A stretch of 48,877 bases of DNA from Mycobacterium innocens (GTDB lineage: Bacteria; Actinomycetota; Actinomycetes; Mycobacteriales; Mycobacteriaceae). The DNA lies in NCBI RefSeq assembly GCF_900566055.1, contig NZ_UPHQ01000242.1, positions 1 to 48,877 of the forward strand, given 5' to 3'. The translations under genes were made by a program, and so were the position numbers. Below are positions 8,390 through 15,335 of the stretch, piece by piece (positions within the stretch are counted from its first letter, which is position 1; the number at the start of each line of letters is the position of its first letter). The notes under the pieces were generated by a model. The model was not told the DNA's origin. It made no database searches and worked only from the letters and a program-made list of their open reading frames with translations.

Positions 8390-9640
8390 TCACCAGGTGA
8401 CCGGCAGTTCGTAGACGCCGTAGGCGAGCCGGTCGTGTTTGAACGGGACATCTTCGACGGGGATGGCCAGCGCGAGTGTGGGGATGCGCCGCAACAACGT
8501 TCGGTAGATGATCTGCAGTTCGGCACGGGCCAGCTGCTGGCCCACGCACTGATGCCGGCCGTACCCGAACGCCACGTTGCGGTCGGCGCCCGAGCGGTGC
8601 AGATACAGCCGGTCCGGTTCGGTGAATGCGTGCGGATCCCAGTTCGCCGGCGCCAGGTCGATGATGATGCCCTCACCGGCGCGGATGGTTTCGCCGGCAA
8701 TGTGAATGTCTTCGAGCGCAACCCGGCGCTGGCCGTTTTGGATGATGCTGAGATAGCGCAGCAGTTCCTCGACCGCGTTGGCGACGACCTTCGGGTCGTC
8801 GGCGTCGCGCAGGATGGCCGCCTGGTCCGGATGTTCCAGCAGGGCAAGCACACCGAGACCGATCATGTTCGCGGTGGTCTCATGCCCGGCGATCAGCAAG
8901 CCGGTACTCAACTGAGCGGCTTCTTTGACGCTGAGCTCGCCGGCCTTGACCCGTTCGGCCAGATCGGAAACCGCGTCGTGGGCCGGACTTTCTATTTTCA
9001 ACTCGACCAGCCGGGCCAGGTACTTGTGCAGGCTCATCGCCCCTTTGACGGTGTCCTCGGCGGTGGCATACCGGGCCAAGCCGACCGTCGCGTGATGCTG
9101 GAACATCTCCGCGTCCTCATAGGGCACCCCCAACAGCTGGCTGATCACCAGCGACGGCACCGGCAAGGCAAGGGCCGCAACGAGATCGGCCGGTTTCGGT
9201 CCGGCCAGCATCGCGTCGATATGGTCGTCGGTGATCTGCTGGATGGTCGGGCGCAGCCCCTCAACCCTCTTGAAGGTGAACGGTTTTGACAACATCCGCC
9301 GAAAACGGGTGTGCTCTTCGCCGTCGGAAGTGAACACCGATCTGGGGCGTTTGTGGACGGTTGACAACATGCCGGCGTTCCAGTGCGGAAAGCCGGGAAG
9401 CCGGTCATCGACGCTGACCCGCGAATCCGAAAAAAGTTCACGCACTTGCTCGTAGCCCGTGATGAGCCACGGCGTGCTGCCGTCCCAGATCCGGACCCGC
9501 GACAGCGGCCTGGCGGCGCCCAGCACCATCACGTCGGGAGGCGGCGCGAATGGGCACCGTGCGGCCCGGGGCATCGGATAGTCGGGGACCTCCGCGGCCG
9601 CCTCGGGGGTGCTACTGGCGAGTGGGTGCAACACGGTCAC
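8390..9640 (-). CDS. Cytochrome P450 monooxygenase
   Basis: 416 residues, a full-length soluble bacterial P450. The I-helix oxygen-activation motif is AGHETT (251-256), the K-helix ExxR is Glu292-Arg295, and the heme loop is AFGYGRHQCVG with the thiolate ligand Cys365. The GTG start at 9640 overlaps the TGA of the ferredoxin gene (GTGA), so the two are translationally coupled and the ferredoxin is the likely electron donor. Its position just after tetR and the ferredoxin suggests that it catalyses the opening hydroxylation of the operon's pathway. CYP family not assigned. Confidence 0.95.
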   Translation of the reverse strand: MTVLHPLASSTPEAAAEVPDYPMPRAARCPFAPPPDVMVLGAARPLSRVRIWDGSTPWLITGYEQVRELFSDSRVSVDDRLPGFPHWNAGMLSTVHKRPRSVFTSDGEEHTRFRRMLSKPFTFKRVEGLRPTIQQITDDHIDAMLAGPKPADLVAALALPVPSLVISQLLGVPYEDAEMFQHHATVGLARYATAEDTVKGAMSLHKYLARLVELKIESPAHDAVSDLAERVKAGELSVKEAAQLSTGLLIAGHETTANMIGLGVLALLEHPDQAAILRDADDPKVVANAVEELLRYLSIIQNGQRRVALEDIHIAGETIRAGEGIIIDLAPANWDPHAFTEPDRLYLHRSGADRNVAFGYGRHQCVGQQLARAELQIIYRTLLRRIPTLALAIPVEDVPFKHDRLAYGVYELPVTW

Positions 9641-9831
9641 TCCTCGATGCGGATGGCCATTGCCGGGCAGGCGGCGGCGGCTTTGCGGGCGGCTTCGGCG
9701 TGCTCTGCGGGCGGGTGCGCGGTGAGCAGGACGACGACACCGTCCTCGTCACGCTGGTCGAACACCTCGGGTGCGTGCATGACGCAGTTCCCGGACGAGG
9801 CGCAAACATTCTGGTCCACGGTCACTTTCAT
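9637..9831 (-). CDS. Small 3Fe-4S-type ferredoxin, P450 redox partner
   Basis: 64 residues. Cys10, Cys16 and Cys55 form the three-cysteine pattern of the mycobacterial P450-associated ferredoxins, in which the second ligand position of a 4Fe-4S cluster is a non-Cys residue. It carries electrons to a P450, and the P450 gene starts inside its stop codon. An ATG at 9873 in the same frame would overlap tetR by 31 bases. The ATG at 9831, preceded by AAGGGCC and giving the family's usual length, was preferred. Confidence 0.93.
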   Translation of the reverse strand: MKVTVDQNVCASSGNCVMHAPEVFDQRDEDGVVVLLTAHPPAEHAEAARKAAAACPAMAIRIEE

Positions 9832-9842
9832 CTGCCGGCCCT

Positions 9843-10499
9843 TCACTCGGGCGATGTCACGGGGGCCAGCCATAGGCCCACGATCGCGTCGATGAGTGCG
9901 TCAGCCGCGGCCCGCCAGGAAGGCCGGGGCGTCGAAGTGCCCGTCGCCAGCGCACGTTCGAGATCAGCGCAGGTGTGCATCAACAGGTTTCGGGCCATCA
10001 GGTTGCGCTGGTAGCGGATGTCGACCGGCAGATCGGGAAGGCAGCTGTTGATGCCGTCGATCACCCGAACCAGCGACGGCGAGCTCAGCGCGTCCTTGAC
10101 GACGATGTTGTGGTAGGCGGGATCGGTCATCGCCTGGGCAGCGAACCGGGCGTACCACGTCGGATTGCCCAGAGCCTCCAGGTGCTCGGTGAGCGGGCAC
10201 ACCAGGCATGCCACCCAATCGCGCATGTCGGCGGTCTCGTCCAACTCGGCCACCATCTGCTCGCGAAGTCGTTCGACCGGCAGGCGATGCTTCTGCTCGA
10301 TGGCACGCACCAAGTCGGCCTTGGTCCCGAAGTGATAGCCGACCGCGGCGTTGTTGCCCTGCCCGGCGGCCTCGCTGACCTGCCGGTTGGACACCGCGAA
10401 CACTCCGTGCTCGGCGAACAGCCGCTCGGCGGCCGCCAGGATCGCCTCCTGCGTCGAGCTGGCCCGCTCGCCGCGCACGGCCCTCCCGGCGGTGGTCAT
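9843..10499 (-). CDS. TetR family regulator, first gene of the P450 operon
   Basis: 218 residues. The N-terminal TetR helix-turn-helix spans about 15-62 (AILAAAERLFAEHG, then the recognition part ending YHFGTKADL), and the rest is a ligand-binding alpha domain. It lies at the head of the minus-strand operon, and a 20-bp near-palindrome sits 29 bases upstream of its ATG, so autoregulation is likely. The same palindrome stands in front of the SDR at 14045-14854, which probably belongs to the regulon. The ligand is unknown but is plausibly the pathway substrate or a CoA intermediate. Confidence 0.92.
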   Translation of the reverse strand: MTTAGRAVRGERASSTQEAILAAAERLFAEHGVFAVSNRQVSEAAGQGNNAAVGYHFGTKADLVRAIEQKHRLPVERLREQMVAELDETADMRDWVACLVCPLTEHLEALGNPTWYARFAAQAMTDPAYHNIVVKDALSSPSLVRVIDGINSCLPDLPVDIRYQRNLMARNLLMHTCADLERALATGTSTPRPSWRAAADALIDAIVGLWLAPVTSPE

Positions 10500-10528
10500 A
10501 TCGACAAGTCAACCGCTCGGCCCGTCAT

Positions 10529-10548
10529 TAAGTCAAGCGCTTGATTTA
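10529..10548. promoter_or_regulatory. Putative TetR operator, copy 1
   Basis: TAAGTCAAGCGCTTGATTTA is an inverted repeat with one mismatched pair around the centre GC. It lies 29 bases upstream of the tetR start. A copy differing at two central bases lies at 14883-14902 upstream of an SDR gene. Binding by the adjacent TetR is an inference. Confidence 0.75.
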
Positions 10549-10598
10549 GACTGCGTATCTGCACCGAGTCATGCAACATCGCATGACATAATGCAGCT

Positions 10599-10844
10599 GT
10601 GCCTAAGACGGTTCAAATTCGCGACATAGACGACGAGGTATACGCAGCTTTGGTCCAGCGCGCCGCGGCAGAGGGCATTACGGTGCCCGAGCTGCTGCGC
10701 CGCGAGGCCGCTCGGCTGGCGGCCCGGCCGTCGGTTACCCAGTGGCTGGCACGCACCGGGCGGCGGCCCTCGTAGATATCCACGGCCGAGGTGCTGGCGA
10801 CGCTGGACGAGTGGCGCGGCGAGTGGCCCGATGCTGGTCGTTGA
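10599..10844 (+). pseudogene. VapB-like antitoxin gene interrupted by an in-frame TAG
   Basis: From a GTG at 10599 the frame encodes an antitoxin-like protein beginning VPKTVQIRDIDDEVYAAL, the ribbon-helix-helix DNA-binding part of a VapB. A TAG at 10773-10775 stops it after 58 residues. The same frame continues without another stop for a further 22 codons (ISTAEVLATLDEWRGEWPDA and onwards) to a TGA at 10842-10844 that overlaps the vapC start, the normal vapBC arrangement. The uninterrupted protein would be 81 residues, typical for VapB. The lost C-terminal part is the region that wraps around the toxin. This is either a nonsense mutation or a sequencing error. Confidence 0.75.
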
Positions 10845-11226
10845 TGCCTCCTGCCTGTTCGAGGTCGTCGCGGACACACCGCGGGCGAGTGAGATCTCGA
10901 CCCGCCTGGCGTCCGACACCGACCAGGCAGCGCCGCACGTTATCGACGTCGAGGTGATGGCAGTGATCCGCGCTCAACACCTGCGCGGGCGCCTGGACGG
11001 CACGGCCGCCGCACAGGCACTCGCCGATCTACGGGACTGGCCCGGCGAACGATTCGGGCACCGCCGGCTGCTGGAGCGGGCATGGCAACTGCGGAACTCG
11101 GTACGCGGATGGGACGCGTTCTACGTGGCACTCGCGGAGGCGTTCGACGCGACGCTGCTCACGCTGGACACTCGGCTCGCCCGTGCGCACGGGCCGAGTT
11201 GCCGGATCGAGGTCCTCGATCGCTAG
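10831..11226 (+). CDS. VapC-type PIN-domain ribonuclease toxin
   Basis: 131 residues covering a whole PIN domain. The acidic quartet that binds Mg2+ is visible: Asp5 (VVDAS), Glu41 (IDVEV), Asp95 (GWDAFYV) and Asp113 (TLDTRLA). VapC toxins cut specific RNAs and are held inactive by VapB. The ATG lies 14 bases inside the 3' end of the antitoxin frame. The antitoxin upstream carries an in-frame stop while this toxin has no visible defect, so it may be poorly restrained, weakly translated or of low activity. It converges on a P450 fragment. Confidence 0.9.
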   Translation: MLVVDASCLFEVVADTPRASEISTRLASDTDQAAPHVIDVEVMAVIRAQHLRGRLDGTAAAQALADLRDWPGERFGHRRLLERAWQLRNSVRGWDAFYVALAEAFDATLLTLDTRLARAHGPSCRIEVLDR

Positions 11227-11498
11227 CGGGAGTGTCGGGCGCGGAATTCGATCGGCAGCGCGATCGGGCCGCTGATTCCCGCGATGGGCCGCCACGTGAC
11301 CGGTCCGCAACGGCGTGCCTGCGGTATGCGACGGGTGATGACTTTCGATGCTTCGGCAAGTTCGATTCTGGCCAGATGCGCACCGAGCCAGTAGTGCCCG
11401 CCACCGCCGAAGGTCAGCATCGGCGCCGGGCCCTGCCGGGTGATGTCGAGACGATCGGGGTCGGCGTAGACCGCTGGGTCGCGATTGGCCGCGGCCGT
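11223..11498 (-). pseudogene. Cytochrome P450 3' fragment that lost its heme cysteine
   Basis: The last 91 or so codons of a P450 unrelated to the intact gene upstream. It begins at [17 protein letters not shown], contains the heme loop FGGGGHYWLG, and ends in a normal P450 tail. In working enzymes that loop reads FGGG(x)HxCLG, so the thiolate Cys has become Trp. Homology stops abruptly at about 11498, six bases from the point where a LuxR fragment on the other strand begins. Two gene remnants therefore meet at a sharp junction. Non-functional. Confidence 0.85.
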
Positions 11499-11503
11499 AT
11501 TGG

Positions 11504-11635
11504 GCGAACAAGGACATCGCCACCCGGCTATTCGTCTCACCGCGCACCGTGCAGGCCCACCTCACTCACGTCTACACCAAACTCGGCCTGACTTCTCGCG
11601 TGCAGCTGGCTCGGGAGGCAGTTCGCCGCAGCTGA
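11504..11635 (+). pseudogene. LuxR-type helix-turn-helix 3' fragment
   Basis: Forty-three codons and a TGA encode the C-terminal part of a LuxR/GerE DNA-binding domain ([19 protein letters not shown], then HVYTKLGL and SRVQLAREA). The sequence resembles the C-termini of the large mycobacterial cyclase/ATPase/LuxR regulators and closely matches the 3' end of the pseudogene at 12566-14011. There is no start codon or upstream domain; the region before it is P450 remnant on the opposite strand. Confidence 0.8.
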
Positions 11636-12022
11636 CTCAGCCCTCTCGTCGTAGCTCCATGCGCGTAGTTGTTCGGCCAGCTTGGGAAGGTCGGGCAATG
11701 CGCCCGTCGCGACCTGGATGACGAATTCGAAGCGGTCATCCTCGGGGGCACTAATCCACTGGCCGTTGATGGCGAGGAAAGTCCGGCAGGCCGTCCACGC
11801 CAGTCGCTTGTTTCCATCTACCAGCGCGTGGTTCCGCGCCAGGGAGTGCAGCAGCGCGGCGGCCTTGAGGTGCAGACTCGGGTAGGCATCTTGACCGAAC
11901 ACCGACGCGCGGGGGCGCGCCAGAGCTGATTCGAGCAAGCCGTAATCCCCGACCACGACATCAGCGCCGACAGCCTCGTGGGCAATGTCGAGCAGATCGT
12001 CGAGATCCAGGTACTCGGTCAT
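11537..12022 (-). CDS. Doc-type (Fic fold) toxin with an acquired C-terminal tail
   Basis: 161 residues. The Fic/Doc motif HALVDGNKR occupies 65-73. Doc toxins phosphorylate elongation factor Tu and are neutralised by a small partner. The first 129 residues have the usual Doc length. From about residue 130 the frame reads antisense through the LuxR fragment (11504-11635) and ends inside it, so the last 30 or so residues (AAANCLPSQ onward) are junk coding. The native stop was apparently lost when the two sequences were joined. The start ATG at 12022 overlaps the stop of the upstream antitoxin gene. Activity with the added tail is uncertain. Confidence 0.8.
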   Translation of the reverse strand: MTEYLDLDDLLDIAHEAVGADVVVGDYGLLESALARPRASVFGQDAYPSLHLKAAALLHSLARNHALVDGNKRLAWTACRTFLAINGQWISAPEDDRFEFVIQVATGALPDLPKLAEQLRAWSYDERAESAAANCLPSQLHARSQAEFGVDVSEVGLHGAR

Positions 12023-12225
12023 GCGTCCTTAAGGCGCCGCAGGACCCCGGCCTCCTCCCGCACTACGCGCTGCAGAGCCGCGGCAACCTTCGCCTTGTGC
12101 GTGCGCCGCGCGATGTATTCGTCGATGGCCGACAGTGCCACGGCCTGCATCGACCGTCCTTCCGCGGCCGCCTGCCTGCGCAGCGCTTCCGCCTGCTCAG
12201 CACTGGTGCGTAGCGTCATGCCCAT
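12019..12225 (-). CDS. Small ribbon-helix-helix-like antitoxin paired with Doc
   Basis: About 68 residues (MGMTLRTSAEQAEAL onward, ending RRLKDA). The N-terminal strand plus helices look like a ribbon-helix-helix DNA-binding unit, and the Arg/Lys-rich C-terminal helix would contact the toxin. Its stop overlaps the doc ATG (ATGA). The frame extends further upstream, but the ATG at 12225 or at 12219 fits the family length. A TATCAT box lies six bases before 12225, which would allow a leaderless transcript. Confidence 0.75.
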   Translation of the reverse strand: MGMTLRTSAEQAEALRRQAAAEGRSMQAVALSAIDEYIARRTHKAKVAAALQRVVREEAGVLRRLKDA

Positions 12226-12250
12226 GACGGCATGATACCTGATTGATACC
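12226..12250 (-). promoter_or_regulatory. Promoter and possible autoregulatory repeat of the Doc module
   Basis: On the coding (minus) strand GGTATCA occurs twice, 11 bases apart (GATACC at 12234-12239 and 12245-12250 on the plus strand). The downstream copy overlaps the -10-like TATCAT just before the antitoxin start. One-helical-turn spacing of a direct repeat at a promoter fits an antitoxin binding site, but this is inference. Confidence 0.45.
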
Positions 12251-12390
12251 ACAGCTTTCGTCGCCACCTGAGCCACGTCTACCGATCCGGCCCGGCATGC
12301 GCGCAATCACATCCGCCACACAAATCACTAGAAGCAGCCGGTACCCCGACTTGCCCGGCTACCAGCGACAACCTCAGGCGCGCAACGAAC

Positions 12391-12448
12391 TTGTCGCTGA
12401 CAGGCGGGCACAACACCCACCCCGACCCTCAGTGACTCCGGTGACTGA
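12391..12448. repeat. Dispersed element copy 2
   Basis: Has the same order of parts as 530-603: TTGTCGCT, GGCGGGCACAAC, a CACCCC block, then 9-bp units (GTGACTCCG, GTGACTGAA). It lies in the 300-base non-coding stretch between the Doc module and the cyclase/LuxR pseudogene. Nothing else is recognisable in 12251-12553. Confidence 0.6.
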
Positions 12449-12565
12449 AGGGACCACTCGCCATCGCACCCAGCGCCGCGGGCACGGGGGATCCGCACCG
12501 GGGACAGACCGTTCTACGCGTTTGTGCTGATGTTTCGCCGCCGATGAAACCGCATGCTGGCTAGC

Positions 12566-14011
12566 ATGAGCGACACGGATCCAGGCACGGATTTTACGCT
12601 GGCGGACTGGAGTGAGCCGGGTATGAGCACCTTGCCGACCGGAACGGTGACGTTGGCTGTTGGCCGATGTCGAGGGATCGACCCAGCTGTGGGAAACCCA
12701 GCCGGAGCAGACGGCGGCGGCGATCGTCCAACTCGACCGCGCCCTCGCCGGACTCATCGCCGACCACGACGGGGTACGTCCGGTCGAACAGGGCGAGGGC
12801 GACAGCTTCGTGATCGCGTTCAGCCGTGCCAGCGATGCACTTGAATGTGCGCTGGCGCTGCAGCGCGCCCCGCTGGCCCGCTGCGGCTGCGAATTGGGCT
12901 GCACACCGGCGAGGTGCGGATGCGCGACCCGGAAGACCCGACCAACTATGTTGGTCCAGCCATCAACCGCACGGCGCGGCTGCGCGATCTGGCCCACGGC
13001 GGCCAGACCGGACTGTCCGGCACGACAACCGATTTGGTCATCGACAAACTCCCGGCCGGCGTCTGGCTGACCGACCTGGGGACCCACGCCCTGCGTGGCC
13101 TGCCGCGGCCCGAACGGGTGGCGCAACTGTGCCATCCGGATCTGCGCAACGATTTCCCGCCGCTGCGGCTACCGAAGAACATTGCGGCCCACGGACTCCC
13201 ACCTCAGTTGGCGAGTTTTGTCGGCCGTGAACAGGAAATGGTCCACGGGCGCCAACTGCTGACCGCGCATCGGTTGGTAACGCTCACCGGTGCGGGCGGG
13301 GTGGGCAAGACCCGGCTGGCAACACAGATCGCCGAGGCCGCAGGCGGGTTCGACGGCGGGGTGTGGTACGTCGACCTGGCGCCGATCACCGACCCCGATG
13401 CCGTCCCGCCCGCGATGATGCGCGCGCTGGGGCTGCCCAATCAACCCGGGCGATCGACGCTGGACACCCTGCTGTGGTTCGTCGCCGATCGGTGCCTGCT
13501 TGTGGTGCTCGACAATTGCGAGCATCTGCTCGACGCGGTAGCGGAGCTGGTCGTCGCTCTGCTCGGCGGCTCCAGTCAATTGACCTTGCTGGCGACCAGT
13601 CGCGAACCGATCGGGGCGCCCGGTGAAGTGACCTGGCGGGTGCCGTCGCTGTCGCTGGCCGACGAAGCCGTGGCGTTGTTCAGCGATCGCGCCCGACGGG
13701 TGGTGCCCGACTTCCGCATCGACGCCGAGACGGCGCCGGCGGTGACCGACATCTGCCGTCGGCTGGATGGAATGCCGCTGGCGATCGAGCTGGCCGCGGC
13801 CAGAGTGCGGGCGCTGTCGCTGATCGAGATCGTCGATCGCCGGACTCAGCAACAACGACGTCGCCGCACGACTTTTCGTCTCACCACGCACCGTGCATCA
13901 CACCTCACCCACGTCTACACCAAGCTGGGTATGACCTCCCGGGTGCAACTCGCCCAAGAAGCGGCCCGCCATAGCCATGCACCCGCCGCACCTTCGCCGA
14001 ACGTGTACTGA
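12566..14011 (+). pseudogene. Decayed adenylate/guanylate cyclase - ATPase - LuxR regulator
   Basis: Pieces in three frames rebuild one large regulator of the mycobacterial cyclase/AAA/LuxR type. The start (MSDTDPGTDF) leads into a class III cyclase domain (ADVEGSTQLWE, GEGDSFV, then RIGLHTGEV) and an ATPase with the P-loop GAGGVGKTR and the Walker B-like LLVVLDNCEH. It ends with a LuxR tail (HVYTKLGM, SRVQLAQEA). Frame breaks are an extra G near 12654, a missing base near 12879 and another missing base near 13891. Several hundred residues between the ATPase (ending near LIEIVDR, about 13840) and the LuxR tail are absent. It cannot make an intact product. The longest surviving frame runs 12845-14011. 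Confidence 0.88.
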
Positions 14012-14044
14012 GTGCGACAATTCCGCGAAATGTTCGCAGTGGCT

Positions 14045-14854
14045 TCACGTTCGGCGCGCGGATCGAATCACCTTGCCCGCCACCGTCCCGCCGTCCACCG
14101 GGAGCACGGTTCCGGTGACATAGCGGGACCGCTCGCCGGCGAAATACAACACCGCCTCCGCGATGTCCTCGGGCGTGCCCTCGCGCTTCAGCGGCCGGTC
14201 GTCCCGCATGGCCTGGCGAATCGCCGCCTCATACCGCTCGAGTTCGTCTCGACTCATCCCCGCCGCCGACGAGGCCAATAATGGCGTGGGTATGTTGCCG
14301 GGCGCGATGGCGTTGACTCGAATTTCATAGTGCGCCAACTCGATTGCCGCCGATTTGGTGAACTGGATGACCGCCGCCTTCGACGCGCGGTAGGTCATCA
14401 CGCCGCCGCCGGCCTGGATGCCGCCAATCGAGGTGAGGTTGACGACGGATCCGCCGCCGTGAGCGGCCATATGCCGGGCGGCATCGCGGGTGCCCACCAT
14501 CACCCCCAGGACATTGACGGCCATGACCCGGTGAAAATCGGCCAGGTCGTCATCGAGGAATCGGCGGTGCATGGTTCCGGAGACACCGGCGTTGTTCACC
14601 ATGATGTGCAAGCCGCCGAACGTGTCAACGGCGGCTGCCACCACCGCCGCGACCTGTCCGGGATCGGAGACGTCGGTGCGCCGGAACATGGTTTCGGGTC
14701 CCAGGCGGGCCGCCAGCGCCTGACCCATGTCCGCTTGGACGTCGGCGATGACCACCCGCGCGCCCTCGTCCACAAACCGCTCAGCCGTAGCACGGCCGAT
14801 ACCGGATGCCCCACCGGTGACGACGGCGACCTTGCCGGCCAGTTCGTTGACCAC
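14045..14854 (-). CDS. Short-chain dehydrogenase/reductase under the TetR-type operator
   Basis: 269 residues of a classical SDR: TGGASGIG near 13-20, VNNAGVSG, the Ser of NLTSIGG and the YRASK catalytic pair, then the VTGTVLPVDGG end. The GTG at 14854 was taken as start; no good ribosome site precedes it and a later start is possible. A near-copy of the tetR-operon palindrome ends 28 bases upstream of it. It therefore probably serves the same pathway as the P450 operon 4 kb away, from which it is separated by decayed genes. Confidence 0.9.
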   Translation of the reverse strand: MVNELAGKVAVVTGGASGIGRATAERFVDEGARVVIADVQADMGQALAARLGPETMFRRTDVSDPGQVAAVVAAAVDTFGGLHIMVNNAGVSGTMHRRFLDDDLADFHRVMAVNVLGVMVGTRDAARHMAAHGGGSVVNLTSIGGIQAGGGVMTYRASKAAVIQFTKSAAIELAHYEIRVNAIAPGNIPTPLLASSAAGMSRDELERYEAAIRQAMRDDRPLKREGTPEDIAEAVLYFAGERSRYVTGTVLPVDGGTVAGKVIRSARRT

Positions 14855-14882
14855 ACGACGAGTTAATCGGCGCCCGCCGCCT

Positions 14883-14902
14883 TAAGTCAAGCAGTTGATT
14901 TA
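14883..14902. promoter_or_regulatory. Putative TetR operator, copy 2
   Basis: TAAGTCAAGCAGTTGATTTA matches the site at 10529-10548 in 18 of 20 bases, and both lie 28-29 bases before their gene's start. It overlaps the last codons of the PPE remnant on the same strand, so the remnant was evidently joined right up to the SDR promoter. Confidence 0.7.
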
Positions 14903-15259
14903 GCGGTGAAACGGAGACCGGTTGCGCCGAACGCGGCCGCACCCCAACTGCGTGGCACCGACAACCTGCCGACCAAGACGGCGCGACTCCAGGCCGCCGA
15001 CACCACCAGCCGAGATGAGCCGGACATCGTCGTGGCCATCGCCGCCGGCGTCCCGCTCGACGTCATGGCCAGCGGGGCACTGATCGCCGCCACGAAGCCG
15101 CTCACCGGCGACGGGAAAGGCTTGAGCCGCAGCATGTTCGCGATCGTCGAAGCGGCAGACACCGATTGCACCGGCCGCCCGAGGCTGCGCAGCGCAGCGG
15201 GCAGGACCCGCATACATTCTCGCTGAAGTGATCTCGGGTGGTAGTGCTCCGAACTCCAC
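14887..15259 (-). pseudogene. PPE-SVP gene reduced to its two ends
   Basis: From a GTG at 15259 the sequence reads MEFGALPPEITSARMYAGP, the signature start of a PPE protein. After about 18 codons it jumps, in another frame, to the end of a PPE-SVP protein: VLPAALRSLG, an Ala/Ser/Gly-rich stretch, then LVGRLSVPRSW, which carries the SVP motif, and a stop at 14887. The central 200-300 residues are missing, including the WxG-like part of the PPE domain. This is a deletion scar at about 15205 with a frameshift. Non-functional. Confidence 0.82.
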
Positions 15260-15335
15260 CTCGCCGCACCTCCCGGTCGCCGCCTGGCTTCGGGATAGCC
15301 GATTTCCGGGCCGAAGTCAGTTACCTTGGCGCTCT

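Noticed and set aside
10529..10548. KstR2 site before tetR
   Set aside because: It contains CAAG-CG-CTTG and so resembles a KstR2 core, but the adjacent TetR with the same site at its second target is the simpler owner. KstR2 binding is not excluded.
10773..10775. TAG as a recoded (pyrrolysine-like) codon
   Set aside because: No sign of a pyrrolysine system, and mycobacteria are not known to use it; a nonsense mutation or sequencing error is more likely.
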